From the NCBI GenBank assembly GCA_947457395.1, contig CANGVA010000001.1, positions 124,001 through 188,000 of the forward strand: DNA of 64,000 nt, written 5' to 3'. Made by a program: the position numbers and the translations under genes. This document shows positions 26,642-35,650 of this stretch, piece by piece (positions within the stretch are counted from its first letter, which is position 1; every line of letters starts with the position of its first letter). This stretch comes from Bacteroidota bacterium. GTDB lineage: Bacteria > Bacteroidota > Bacteroidia > UKL13-3. The notes below the pieces were generated by a model. That model was not told where the DNA came from. It made no database searches and saw only the letters and a program-made list of their open reading frames with translations.

Positions 26642-28672
26642 ATGCAGGCAATTACTTCCGTAGAAATAAATACTACTTCAGATGGGTATGATTATATCTT
26701 CTGCGGTACCGGTGCATCTGCCACTCTATTGCTATTGGAGCTTGAAAGAATCAACCTGCTGACCAACAAACGGATCCTACTTATAGACCCAGATAAGAAA
26801 GATAAGCGAGATAAAACGTTCTGTTTTTGGGCGGATGTAGAAGAGCCGATTTCGGTTCACTTAAATCAACTCATATCGCATGACTGGGATAAAGTTGCGC
26901 TTTCAGAAAAGGATTTTGAGCACCTATGGCCCCTGAGATATAATCATATTTCAAGTATTGATTTATACAATAGACTACATGAACTAACTAAAAAATATAA
27001 CTGGGATAAAATATCAACGTATGCCGATAAGGTTGCTGCAGATGAGCAGGGCCCTTTTGTTATTGTCAACAACAGAAAAATAAGGGCAGCGAAGGTGTTT
27101 GACTCCAGACCCCCCTCATACAAGCAGCCTGTAAACGGAGAAACACATATATACCAAAGTTTTGTTGGCTGGATGATTGAAACGGAAACTGAAATGGAAA
27201 AGTCCACTTCATTCCGATTTATGGATTTTCAGATTGAGCAGCAAGGCTCAACGCAGTTTGTTTATGTGCTGCCATTCTCTTCAAATAAAGCTTTGATAGA
27301 GGTTACACGCTTCGGTGAAGAAATCATTAACCGTGCTGATGCAGAAGAATTGCTGAGATTATATATAGAAAGACATTATGGAAAATATGTGGTGCTGGAT
27401 ATTGAAACCGGCTGCATTCCCATGAGTAATGCAGGGATTGAACAAACCGATATGCCTGGCATCACTTCTCTGGGTACCCGCAATTATCAGATTAAGCCTA
27501 GTACCGGTTATGCATTTAAAAATATGTATTACCATGCACGCGACATTGCAAGTGCAATAAAAAACAATATATCAACTGATGCATTAAATAGATCTCACCA
27601 GTTATCAGGCAAGGGCCGATTTGCTTTTTATGACGACCTATTGCTGGATATATTAAAGAATAAGCCACAGGAGGGTAAAGGCATTTTTATTGCATTGCTG
27701 CAAAAGGTAGAAACAAGAAAAATACTAACTTTTCTTGATGAGAAAACGAGGCTTAAGGACGATATAGCCATTTTCTGGCAATTACCGTGGTGGCCATTTG
27801 TAAGTACATTGCTTAAAAAGTGTCCGGGGTATTCCTGGTTTCGACCAACCGTATTAACGTTTATCACGATCCTCCTGATGCTTGTCGGCAGCTATGGTGA
27901 ATGGCAAAGCAATATCGCCTATGCATTATTTTTTTCGGGCTTGGTTCTTGTTGGCATTCCGCATGGGGCAGTAGATCATTTACTCGAAACAGGTAAGTGG
28001 GATTTGAAAGAGGCCCCTGTATTTATCTTAAAGTATCTTTCCCTATCAGCATTGATGGGATTAATGTGGTATTTATTGCCTCAGCTGGCACTCTTGGTAT
28101 TTCTGGCCTATTCCTCATGGCATTTTGGCCAGGCCGATGGCAAAAAATGGCAATTTTCAAAGCCTGCTTACATGCTATGGGGGGTAATGGTTTTGTTTTA
28201 CATTTTAGGAACCCATTTACCTGAAACCAATTCAATATTAAACTTAATGGGTAATACTACCCTTCCATGGTCTTGTCCTGTTTGGGTTATGCTACCATGG
28301 CTGGCATGGGCACTTTTTCGTAAACAGGCATCATTTGCTTTAACGATTATTTGGCTCATGCTTTCTGCCCAACTACCGCTGCTGATTTCATTTGGTTTGT
28401 ACTTTATTGGTCAGCATAGCCTTACGGGTTGGCAGCATATCCGTTCGCATTTACAGATAAGTCATAGCCGCATCTGGCTGCATTCACTGCCTTTTCATGC
28501 AGGGGCATGGCTGCTACTGGCAGGTTTCCTTTTTTTCTGGCCTGCAGTTCATCCTTTTCAGGAACTTAATCGCTGGGCTGTATTTTTTATATTCATTGCC
28601 TGCATCAGTTTTCCGCATACCATTTATATGAATGCGGTATACAGGGGTAAAGGGGTAAGCTCCGACAGGTAA
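26642..28672 (+). CDS. crtY-blh: Fusion of lycopene cyclase-like domain and Brp/Blh beta-carotene 15,15'-dioxygenase
   Basis: One uninterrupted 676-residue frame. Residues 10-385 resemble CrtY-type FAD-dependent lycopene beta-cyclases: Rossmann strand YDYIFCGTGAS, LLIDPD, KTFCFWAD near 59, SFVGWMIETE, YVLPFSSNKALIEVT near 208, and KPSTGYAF near 285. Residues 395-676 are a Brp/Blh integral-membrane domain with several helices and its conserved His-containing motifs: GIPHGAVDH near 438, WHFGQAD near 493, QHSLTGWQH near 591 and FPHTIYM near 657. Together the halves could turn lycopene into beta-carotene and cleave it to two retinals for the adjacent rhodopsin. The cyclase half is divergent: the third Gly of GxGxxG is Ala, and the usual Gly-Gly before TKPSxGY reads RNYQ. 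Other crt genes are absent from the window. Confidence 0.9.
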   Translation: MQAITSVEINTTSDGYDYIFCGTGASATLLLLELERINLLTNKRILLIDPDKKDKRDKTFCFWADVEEPISVHLNQLISHDWDKVALSEKDFEHLWPLRYNHISSIDLYNRLHELTKKYNWDKISTYADKVAADEQGPFVIVNNRKIRAAKVFDSRPPSYKQPVNGETHIYQSFVGWMIETETEMEKSTSFRFMDFQIEQQGSTQFVYVLPFSSNKALIEVTRFGEEIINRADAEELLRLYIERHYGKYVVLDIETGCIPMSNAGIEQTDMPGITSLGTRNYQIKPSTGYAFKNMYYHARDIASAIKNNISTDALNRSHQLSGKGRFAFYDDLLLDILKNKPQEGKGIFIALLQKVETRKILTFLDEKTRLKDDIAIFWQLPWWPFVSTLLKKCPGYSWFRPTVLTFITILLMLVGSYGEWQSNIAYALFFSGLVLVGIPHGAVDHLLETGKWDLKEAPVFILKYLSLSALMGLMWYLLPQLALLVFLAYSSWHFGQADGKKWQFSKPAYMLWGVMVLFYILGTHLPETNSILNLMGNTTLPWSCPVWVMLPWLAWALFRKQASFALTIIWLMLSAQLPLLISFGLYFIGQHSLTGWQHIRSHLQISHSRIWLHSLPFHAGAWLLLAGFLFFWPAVHPFQELNRWAVFFIFIACISFPHTIYMNAVYRGKGVSSDR

Positions 28673-28775
28673 TCCACATACAATCAAACCCCAAAATTGC
28701 AAGAACATACACATTAACAACAAATTGTATCGTTCCGTTTTTTATGTAATAGCCGTGTAAATCAATTTAAATCAC

Positions 28776-28805
28776 TTGCAAATACCCTGCTTAACATTAA
28801 CTTTG
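28776..28805 (+). promoter_or_regulatory. Bacteroidota-type promoter for the iscA-like gene
   Basis: TTG (28776-28778), 19 bases, then TAACTTTG (28798-28805) match the -33/-7 consensus exactly. Transcription should begin about 5-8 bases further on, so the ATG at 28824 is a more comfortable start than the one at 28815. Confidence 0.75.
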
Positions 28806-28823
28806 CAGCGTCTTATGAATAGT

Positions 28824-29150
28824 ATGATTACAGTCACAGAAAAAGCAAAATCGCGTATTACGGAGCTTAAAAAGGAATCTAACCTTAGCGAAACACATTT
28901 TTTGCGTGTAGGCGTGGAAAGCGGAGGTTGCTCGGGGCTTAGTTATAAGCTCGACTTTGATACTCAGGTTAAAGAAGGTGATGAAGTAATTGATTATAAT
29001 GGAGTTAGGGTTGTAACCGATAAACGCAGTGTGCTTTACTTGTTTGGTACAGAGCTCGATTTCACCGATGGGCTGAATGGCAAAGGCTTTACCTTTAACA
29101 ACCCCAATGCCAGCCGCACCTGCAGTTGCGGGGAGAGTTTCTCTGTATAA
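28824..29150 (+). CDS. HesB/IscA-type iron-sulfur cluster carrier
   Basis: The 108-residue A-type carrier holds or delivers Fe-S clusters to apoproteins. The three ligand cysteines are present: one in ESGGCSGLSY and two in the C-terminal TCSCGESF. The start at 28824 gives the family-typical MITVTEKAK; an ATG nine bases upstream is possible but would lie almost on the predicted transcription start. It has its own promoter and is not flanked by other isc or suf genes. ErpA, IscA and SufA subtypes cannot be separated from sequence alone. Confidence 0.92.
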   Translation: MITVTEKAKSRITELKKESNLSETHFLRVGVESGGCSGLSYKLDFDTQVKEGDEVIDYNGVRVVTDKRSVLYLFGTELDFTDGLNGKGFTFNNPNASRTCSCGESFSV

Positions 29151-29170
29151 ACAAAAAAATAGCCCAAATC

Positions 29171-29200
29171 TTTGAATTTGTATTGTAAAGGCTATATTTG
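29171..29200 (+). promoter_or_regulatory. Bacteroidota-type promoter for rpsT
   Basis: TTTG (29171-29174), 18 bases, then TATATTTG (29193-29200), a full match to the -33/-7 consensus. It leaves a leader of about 35 bases before the rpsT start codon. Confidence 0.8.
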
Positions 29201-29241
29201 CACTCCTTTTTAAAACACAAACGCATTAAAACGTATTTATA

Positions 29242-29556
29242 ATGGCAAACCATAAATCGGCAGAAAAAAGAAACCGCAGCAACGCAACTAAGCGCTTAAG
29301 AAACAGATATCAGGCAAAAACTACACGTTCTGCTATCAAAACCTTGCGTACAACGGATGATAAGAAAGAGGCGGAAGATATGCTGAAAAAAGTATCCGCT
29401 ATGTTGGATAAACTTGCAAAGAAAAATGTAATTCATAAAAACAAGGCAGCTAATCAAAAGTCAAAATTGGCCAAAGTGGTTAACAAACTTGGAAAAGAAG
29501 TTGCTACTCCTAAAAAGGCAGCCAAAAAAACAGCTGCTAAGAAAAAAGCAAAATAG
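29242..29556 (+). CDS. rpsT: 30S ribosomal protein S20
   Basis: The 104-residue basic protein starts [14 protein letters not shown], matching S20, and is helical throughout. S20 binds 16S rRNA early in small-subunit assembly. It is longer than E. coli S20 because of a Lys/Ala-rich C-terminal tail (about 15 residues, [14 protein letters not shown]), as seen in other Bacteroidota. It stands alone between its own promoter and terminator. Confidence 0.96.
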   Translation: MANHKSAEKRNRSNATKRLRNRYQAKTTRSAIKTLRTTDDKKEAEDMLKKVSAMLDKLAKKNVIHKNKAANQKSKLAKVVNKLGKEVATPKKAAKKTAAKKKAK

Positions 29557-29578
29557 GTTTTGATATATTTATACAAGG

Positions 29579-29610
29579 AGCCTTTATCTGCATCAGATAA
29601 AGGCTTTTTT
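29579..29610 (+). terminator. Terminator of rpsT
   Basis: A perfect 12-bp stem, AGCCTTTATCTG / CAGATAAAGGCT, with a CAT loop and a T tail. Confidence 0.92.
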
Positions 29611-29765
29611 GTTGTGATGTTTTCAAGATATTTCCGCATCATAGATTTAACCAACGGCTAACTTATGCCATAGATGTAAATAAGTTGTATACTTTATTAT
29701 TAATACAACTTCGGTTAATTATTTGCTTCACTCTATTTTCGTGACTAGTTAATTAAATAAATTCA

Positions 29766-30761
29766 ATGAAAGTAGCTGTTGTTGGTGCCACCGGTCTGGT
29801 TGGCGCAGTTATGCTAAAGGTACTGGAAGAGCGAAACTTTCCTGTGAGCACACTTATTCCGGTTGCCTCAGAAAAATCAGTAGGTAAAAAGATTACATGG
29901 AAAGGTAATGAGTATGCTGTGCACAGCATGGATCAAGCCATAGCGGCCAAGCCTCATATAGCTTTATTTTCAGCCGGTGGTGCAACCTCATTGGAGTGGG
30001 CTCCAAAGTTTGCTGAAGCCGGAACCTATGTAATTGATAATTCATCAGCCTGGCGCATGCATCCGGACAAGAAACTGGTGGTGCCTGAATTAAATGCGCA
30101 TATATTAACCAGAGAAGATTTGATAATTGCCAATCCGAATTGTTCCACCATTCAAATGGTTCTTGTGCTTCAACCGCTTCATAAAAAGTATGGTATTAAG
30201 CGGGTAGTAGTGTCTACTTATCAATCGGTAACGGGCACAGGAGTAAAGGCAGTGAATCAGATGGAAAATGAAAGAAAGGGAATTAGCGGAGAGATGGCGT
30301 ATAAATACCCGATAGATAAAAACGTTATACCACAGATTGATGTATTTATGGAAAACGGATACACCAAAGAGGAAATGAAGATGGTGAATGAAACAAAAAA
30401 AATACTTAATGATGAGGCGGTGAAGGTAACAGCAACATGTGTGCGTATTCCGGTAATGGGTGGACATAGCGAAAGTGTAAACATAGAGTTTAGTAAACCA
30501 TTTGAACTAATTGACGTCAGAAAACTGCTTGAGGATACCTCCGGTGTGGTGGTGAAGGATAACCCTGCCGAAGCATCCTACCCAATGCCCCTGCTTGATG
30601 CGCATAACAGAGACGAGGTATTTGTTGGCCGTATACGCAAGGATGATTCTGTAGAAAATGGTTTAAACATGTGGATTGTGGCTGATAATTTAAGAAAAGG
30701 TGCAGCCACAAATGCCATTCAAATTGCCGAGTATTTACTTAGTAAGCATTTTATAGCATAA
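29766..30761 (+). CDS. asd: Aspartate-semialdehyde dehydrogenase
   Basis: The 331-residue enzyme makes aspartate semialdehyde from aspartyl phosphate with NADPH, feeding lysine, diaminopimelate, threonine and methionine synthesis. The N terminus has the nucleotide loop VVGATGLVG. The active-site Cys is residue 126 in NPNCSTIQ, and the later RIPVMGGHSESV contains the catalytic His. Length and motifs are standard. The next gene begins directly after its stop codon. Confidence 0.95.
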   Translation: MKVAVVGATGLVGAVMLKVLEERNFPVSTLIPVASEKSVGKKITWKGNEYAVHSMDQAIAAKPHIALFSAGGATSLEWAPKFAEAGTYVIDNSSAWRMHPDKKLVVPELNAHILTREDLIIANPNCSTIQMVLVLQPLHKKYGIKRVVVSTYQSVTGTGVKAVNQMENERKGISGEMAYKYPIDKNVIPQIDVFMENGYTKEEMKMVNETKKILNDEAVKVTATCVRIPVMGGHSESVNIEFSKPFELIDVRKLLEDTSGVVVKDNPAEASYPMPLLDAHNRDEVFVGRIRKDDSVENGLNMWIVADNLRKGAATNAIQIAEYLLSKHFIA

Positions 30762-31004
30762 ATGGATCAGTTACCAATATATACTGCAGCACAGCTGGCG
30801 CTCAGAAATGGCCAGGATAAAGCAGAAATTTGGGTAGCATACAAAGGTCTGATATATGATGTTGCAAAAAGTAGATTGTGGCGAAATGGCAAGCATTACG
30901 AACACTGGGCTGGCCAGGATTTAACCGATGAATTAAAGGATGCCCCACATACCGAAACGGTATTTGATAAGTTTGAAGTGGTGGGGAGGTTGGCAAATCA
31001 ATAG
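30762..31004 (+). CDS. Small cytochrome b5-like heme/steroid-binding protein
   Basis: This 80-residue protein is a single cytochrome b5-like domain. It has YTAAQLALRNG, WVAYKGLIYDV and WRNGKHYEHWAGQDLT, with candidate heme ligands His45 or His48 and His63 in DAPHTE. There is no signal peptide or membrane helix, so it is probably a soluble cytoplasmic electron carrier or ligand binder. It begins on the base after the asd stop codon, suggesting one transcript with asd, though no functional link is obvious. Confidence 0.8.
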   Translation: MDQLPIYTAAQLALRNGQDKAEIWVAYKGLIYDVAKSRLWRNGKHYEHWAGQDLTDELKDAPHTETVFDKFEVVGRLANQ

Positions 31005-31118
31005 TTTTCTGTTTTCATTGCTATATTATTCTTATTATGCGGAATATTTTTCTGCTATCGTTATTATCAATTTAATTAAACAGTTGGGTTATTAATTTTG
31101 TTACAACTAATAAAACAC

Positions 31119-32156
31119 ATGAAGTATATAAACTATTTCCTTTTGCTTTTCATTCCGCAAATATTATTAGGACAAGAAAATGAGAAGCACCTCACAAATA
31201 TTAAGCAATTAACTTTCGGTGGCGATAATGCCGAAGCCTATTTTAGTCCTGACAGTAAGAAACTTAGTTTTCAATCAAACAACCCTTTATGGGGGCTTAA
31301 ATGTGATCAGATATTTTACCTGATTATTGAAGAAGCTGAAGAGAATAAAATCTACCAGCCAATGCCGGTTAGCAATGGAGAGGGTCGTACCACATGTGCA
31401 TACTACATGCCAGACGGAAAGAAGATTTTATATGCTTCTACATTTAAAGGAGGTAAAGAGTGTCCGCCTGATCCGCCAAAAACAGGTAAGTATGTATGGT
31501 CAATTTATCCGGAGTATGATATTTTTATTTCAGATGAGAAGGGTAAGTTACTCAAGCAACTCACAGATGTTCCGGGATATGATGCAGAGGCTACTGTTTC
31601 TCCAAAAGGAGATAAAATAGTTTTTACTTCTACCAGAAATGGTGATCTTGATTTATACATTATGGATATAAATGGGAAAAACGTGCGACAACTAACCAAT
31701 ACGCTTGGCTATGATGGTGGTGCCTTTTTCTCGCCAGATGGAAGTAAAATTGTATTCAGGGCATCACGGCCGCAGGGAGAGGATACCACAGAGTATAAAG
31801 CACTCCTAGCTAAAGGATTGGTTCAGCCAACACGTATGGAGCTATTTGTAATCAATGTGGATGGAACGGGTATGCGTCAGATTACCAATTTAGGTAAAGC
31901 CAACTGGGCGCCCTTTTATCATCCTTCCGGTAAGAAAATTATTTTTTCTTCCAATCATCATGCAGAGAAGGGTTTCGAGTTTCAGTTATTCATGATAAAT
32001 GAAGATGGGAGCGGACTTGAGCAAATTACAACTGAAAGTAAGTTTAATGCATTTCCTATGTTTTCTCCGGATGGTAAAAAGTTGGTATTCTCTTCAAATC
32101 GGAACAATGGCGGTACAACAGATACCAATTTATTTATAGCAGATTGGTTGGAATGA
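31119..32156 (+). CDS. Periplasmic TolB-like WD40/PD40 propeller protein
   Basis: The ATG at 31119 gives a clear Sec signal peptide (KYINYFLLLFIPQILLGQ). The mature protein has at least five PD40 repeats of the form (A/F)(Y/F)FSPDGKK(L/I)VF, which build a TolB-type beta-propeller. A longer in-frame TTG start would bury the signal. TAATTTTG at 31093 is a plausible -7 element. No peptidase domain follows, so it is a propeller only, perhaps for protein-protein contacts in the periplasm. Function is unknown. Confidence 0.8.
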   Translation: MKYINYFLLLFIPQILLGQENEKHLTNIKQLTFGGDNAEAYFSPDSKKLSFQSNNPLWGLKCDQIFYLIIEEAEENKIYQPMPVSNGEGRTTCAYYMPDGKKILYASTFKGGKECPPDPPKTGKYVWSIYPEYDIFISDEKGKLLKQLTDVPGYDAEATVSPKGDKIVFTSTRNGDLDLYIMDINGKNVRQLTNTLGYDGGAFFSPDGSKIVFRASRPQGEDTTEYKALLAKGLVQPTRMELFVINVDGTGMRQITNLGKANWAPFYHPSGKKIIFSSNHHAEKGFEFQLFMINEDGSGLEQITTESKFNAFPMFSPDGKKLVFSSNRNNGGTTDTNLFIADWLE

Positions 32157-32163
32157 TAATCAC

Positions 32164-33291
32164 TTAATAATTTTTTATTCTAGCTATACCAAAGGAGTGG
32201 CGATAAGTAAAGTATAGTGAGTAGGCGTAATCTAGCACTGAACCCCTTAAATCATATACCGGTTCAAATCGGGCATCCAGATATAGATTTTCATAAATTT
32301 TTTTCTGATACAACAGGCGTAAAAAAAACAACTCGCGTTTATTTGAAAGGAATCCTGGTTTGTCTAACGATACTGATTGGTACAACTGTGTTCCGCGGGG
32401 TGATATAAACTGATGTCCTTGCCAGTAGCTAATCATCATTGTTATATTAGTAATACCTGCTGACAAGTTTGCAAACAAGCCATTACCATTTCTGTAAGCA
32501 TAATAACCGGATTGGGTTTGTTCGGCATAGCCTACAAAAAAGATGTTTCCTTCAATATGTTTTAGTCTGCCGCTGAGTTCTTTTCTCCCGATTAAACCAA
32601 TAGCGCCATTGAGCACCATTTCCATATTGGTAGTATCGTTATCAATTTGCCCGCCTTTATGATGAGCCGTAAATTGTGTACTCAGATAAACACTACTTTT
32701 GTTCTTGGTATGCAGTAGGCGAGGGGTAAGATTAAACCCGGCAGTAAATCGTTCCTTAAACGGATCTCCTCTTTCTATAAATTGTTCCCAGTTTATCCAT
32801 ACATCATAAAATCCTTTTTCATTTTCTTTCTTAAATTGAAAACCATTTTCTACTCTCCTTTCTATGGCTGCATTAATATTAAATAATGGCTCAATAAGTC
32901 GGTGACTTAGTGCACCTTCAATTGTACCAAAAAGAAATTGCAACTCATTTGTAGTTTGTACCTTTACTGTAAATGTTGGTAATACGCGGGTGAAGGGTGT
33001 TTTGCCCCCAAAATCATTTCTTGCAAATACACCTACTAGTAAATCTACATTGGCATGAGGTTTAATAAATATTGACGGGTGTAGTTGATAGCCAAAAAGT
33101 GTGCGCCCAAGTTCAATATCATTAAAATACTCCGTATTGCGCATGTAGGGCATGGCCTGAATGTGTAAGCCAATTTTCTGGGTATCGGCTTTATTTATTT
33201 CCTTGTCATCGGCAATGATGCGGTTATCTATCTGCGCCATGGCTGGCAGCAGCATTAGTAGCATACATAGGGAAATAAAAATACGTGTCAC
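32164..33291 (-). CDS. Putative outer-membrane protein of unknown family
   Basis: The 375-residue product has a Sec signal (LCMLLMLLPAMAQ) and a body dominated by alternating aromatic and polar residues, consistent with a beta-barrel, ending in an aromatic residue. I do not recognise the family. It is transcribed away from sucD, with a terminator in between, and converges on the TolB-like gene with only 7 bases separating them. Confidence 0.65.
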   Translation of the reverse strand: MTRIFISLCMLLMLLPAMAQIDNRIIADDKEINKADTQKIGLHIQAMPYMRNTEYFNDIELGRTLFGYQLHPSIFIKPHANVDLLVGVFARNDFGGKTPFTRVLPTFTVKVQTTNELQFLFGTIEGALSHRLIEPLFNINAAIERRVENGFQFKKENEKGFYDVWINWEQFIERGDPFKERFTAGFNLTPRLLHTKNKSSVYLSTQFTAHHKGGQIDNDTTNMEMVLNGAIGLIGRKELSGRLKHIEGNIFFVGYAEQTQSGYYAYRNGNGLFANLSAGITNITMMISYWQGHQFISPRGTQLYQSVSLDKPGFLSNKRELFFLRLLYQKKIYENLYLDARFEPVYDLRGSVLDYAYSLYFTYRHSFGIARIKNY

Positions 33292-33319
33292 GGTTTGCCG
33301 AAGGTATAAAAAATCAAAA

Positions 33320-33356
33320 TAAAAAAGGCTGCTTCATTCACTGAAACAGCCTTTAT
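33320..33356 (-). terminator. Terminator of sucD
   Basis: AAAGGCTG and CAGCCTTT pair, with an inner TTCA/TGAA stem and a short loop. The plus-strand A run at 33321-33326 gives the T tail on the minus strand, 18 bases after the sucD stop codon. Confidence 0.8.
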
Positions 33357-33373
33357 CAAATAGCTTAAAAAAA

Positions 33374-34261
33374 TTAATTAGACACTTTTACTCCAAGTAC
33401 TTCAGCCATCTTTGCTCCAATCTCAGCAGGAGATGCAACCACGTGAAGCCCACATTCTGACATGATTCTCATTTTGGCAGCTGCTGTATCATCTTTACCT
33501 CCAATGATGGCACCGGCATGGCCCATTCTGCGACCCGGAGGTGCAGTTTGTCCGGCAATAAAACCAACAACCGGTTTCTTATTTCCGTTTGCTTTAATCC
33601 AACGTGCAGCATCTGCTTCATAGCTTCCGCCTATTTCGCCAATCATTACAATGGCGTCTGTTTCAGGATCGTTCATCAGCATCTCTACAGCATCTTTGGT
33701 TGGTGTACCAATTATGGGGTCTCCGCCAATTCCAATAGCGGTTGATATACCAAGGCCTGCTTTTACAATCTGATCAGCTGCTTCATAGGTTAGTGTACCT
33801 GATTTAGAAACAATGCCTATTCTTCCTGTTTTAAAAACAAAACCCGGCATGATGCCAACTTTTGCTTCACCAGGAGTGATAACACCCGGACAGTTTGGAC
33901 CGATTAATACACAGTTTTTACTTTTCACATATTCCTTAGCCGGAATCATATCTTTTACCGGAATTCCTTCAGTGATGCATACAATAACTTTAATGCCTGC
34001 TTCTGCGGCTTCCATAATTGCATCTGCAGCAAAAGCCGGGGGCACAAAAATAATGGAGACATCTGCACCTGCTTTTTCAACGGCCTCTTTAACCGTATTA
34101 AATACTGGTTTATCAAGGTGCTGTTGACCACCTTTGCCTGGCGTTACTCCGCCAACAACGTTTGTACCATATTCTATCATTTGCTGCGCATGAAAGCTAC
34201 CTTCGCTGCCGGTGAATCCCTGCACAATTACCTTAGATTGTTTGTTTACTAATACTGACAT
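33374..34261 (-). CDS. sucD: Succinyl-CoA ligase, alpha subunit
   Basis: The 295-residue subunit binds CoA and carries the phosphohistidine. Visible motifs are the CoA loop [29 protein letters not shown] and the active His in [12 protein letters not shown]. It catalyses the substrate-level phosphorylation step of the TCA cycle with the beta subunit SucC, which is not adjacent here; in many bacteria sucC and sucD are neighbours, so the separation is a small oddity. Its own terminator follows. Confidence 0.96.
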   Translation of the reverse strand: MSVLVNKQSKVIVQGFTGSEGSFHAQQMIEYGTNVVGGVTPGKGGQQHLDKPVFNTVKEAVEKAGADVSIIFVPPAFAADAIMEAAEAGIKVIVCITEGIPVKDMIPAKEYVKSKNCVLIGPNCPGVITPGEAKVGIMPGFVFKTGRIGIVSKSGTLTYEAADQIVKAGLGISTAIGIGGDPIIGTPTKDAVEMLMNDPETDAIVMIGEIGGSYEADAARWIKANGNKKPVVGFIAGQTAPPGRRMGHAGAIIGGKDDTAAAKMRIMSECGLHVVASPAEIGAKMAEVLGVKVSN

Positions 34262-34345
34262 TTTGTTAATTTGTAAGTGAATGTTTCAAGTGGGCAAATA
34301 TGCGCATTTTTACTAAAAATACCTTAATCGTAATAGTGCTGTAAA

Positions 34346-35635
34346 TCAGGAAAATCGGGATTTTCTAATTAGGAAAAAGACCACATATATCATTACAACA
34401 AACAATAGCAGCACCAAACCGGTAACCAATATTTGTAAAGAGGTTTCTTTTTCTTTTTCTATTTGCACAAATTTCTGCAGTTCTTTTTCTTTTTCATCCA
34501 TTAAATGCTTGGCATCTGCTTTACTTTTTTGATAATCTTCTTCAAGCTTAATAAGCTTATCTTTCACTTCATTGCTATATACGCTGTCTTTATACGCATA
34601 GTACAATTTATTAAAATAAAGTGCCTTCTTGTAATCTTGTAACTCTTCTTCAATTTTAAAAAGGTGTTCATAAGCATTTACAATATCTGATTTCATTCCA
34701 AGCTTCAGGGCCATTGCAAGCGATTCTTCTGCATACTTTATTGCGGCATGTAACATCCCCATCTTCATATAGCAACTGGCAATATTACCCAAGCTAACCA
34801 CAGTTGCTGCAGGATCGCCAACTTGTTCATCCATTGTTAAAGATTGGTGAAAGTGTTTAAGAGCCAGCTTGTAGTCAGCCATATTGTAATATACAAGCCC
34901 TATATTATTTAATGTAGCAGAAACATCTTTACGATCGCCAACAGACTTATTGATTTGCATGGATCGGGTAAAATTGTCAATAGCCTGTTTTGATTTGTTT
35001 TGGAGGTGATAAACATTACCAATGTTATTCAGGCAGTCAGCTATACTATTCATATCCTCTGATTGCTCTGCAATAGCATATGATTTTTTGTAGTAGTACA
35101 GAGCTTTATCATATTGCTGCTGCTCCATATAAATTACACCAATATTATTAAATGATTTAGCTGCTCCTTTTAAATCATTTAACTGCTCTGAAATGCGAAG
35201 GGATTTAAAATAGTAAAACAAAGCTATTGCATGGTTTCCCTGTAAATAATTGGTCGCAGCAATATTGTTGTATGCAGAGGAGTAGCCATGCAGGTGATCA
35301 CATTTAACAAAATGAATAAGTGCCCACCTGTACTGCAGAATAGCCTGCTTGTAATCTCCTTTGTTTTTTGATATGATCCCTTTATTGATGTAGGCATTTC
35401 CTATGCCTTTTGAATAATTCTTTTTAAGCGATAATGATATAGCCAGATTGGCAAAACTATCAGCCTTGTTTAAATCAGCATTTCTATATTCCCAGCTGAG
35501 CTGATTGTATAGTATAATAAGTGCAGTATCTGATGTTTTACCAATCTTAGCATTGAGGCTGTCTGTTATTTGTTTGTTCTGCGCAAACGTGCACAAACTA
35601 AGAAGCAACATTACAGATGCCGTTATTTTTTTCAT
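34346..35635 (-). CDS. Membrane-anchored TPR protein with coiled coil
   Basis: The 429-residue protein has a signal peptide (VMLLLSLCTFAQ), then about seven tetratricopeptide repeats of the N-N-I-G-x-(V/I)-Y-x-x-x-x-x-(Y)-x-x-A-L type between residues 60 and 320. An acidic/basic coiled coil (330-395) and one membrane helix (LQILVTGLVLLLFVVMIYVVFF) follow. It ends 6 residues after the helix. In many Bacteroidota proteins this layout continues into a histidine kinase or LuxR domain, so this one lacks an output domain. It is 15 bases downstream of the ABC exporter gene. Confidence 0.78.
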   Translation of the reverse strand: MKKITASVMLLLSLCTFAQNKQITDSLNAKIGKTSDTALIILYNQLSWEYRNADLNKADSFANLAISLSLKKNYSKGIGNAYINKGIISKNKGDYKQAILQYRWALIHFVKCDHLHGYSSAYNNIAATNYLQGNHAIALFYYFKSLRISEQLNDLKGAAKSFNNIGVIYMEQQQYDKALYYYKKSYAIAEQSEDMNSIADCLNNIGNVYHLQNKSKQAIDNFTRSMQINKSVGDRKDVSATLNNIGLVYYNMADYKLALKHFHQSLTMDEQVGDPAATVVSLGNIASCYMKMGMLHAAIKYAEESLAMALKLGMKSDIVNAYEHLFKIEEELQDYKKALYFNKLYYAYKDSVYSNEVKDKLIKLEEDYQKSKADAKHLMDEKEKELQKFVQIEKEKETSLQILVTGLVLLLFVVMIYVVFFLIRKSRFS

Positions 35636-35650
35636 ATAACCAAAGATAAT

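Noticed and set aside
29454-29654. 66-codon minus-strand frame over the end of rpsT
   Set aside because: It overlaps the rpsT terminator and encodes the complement of the Lys/Ala tail.
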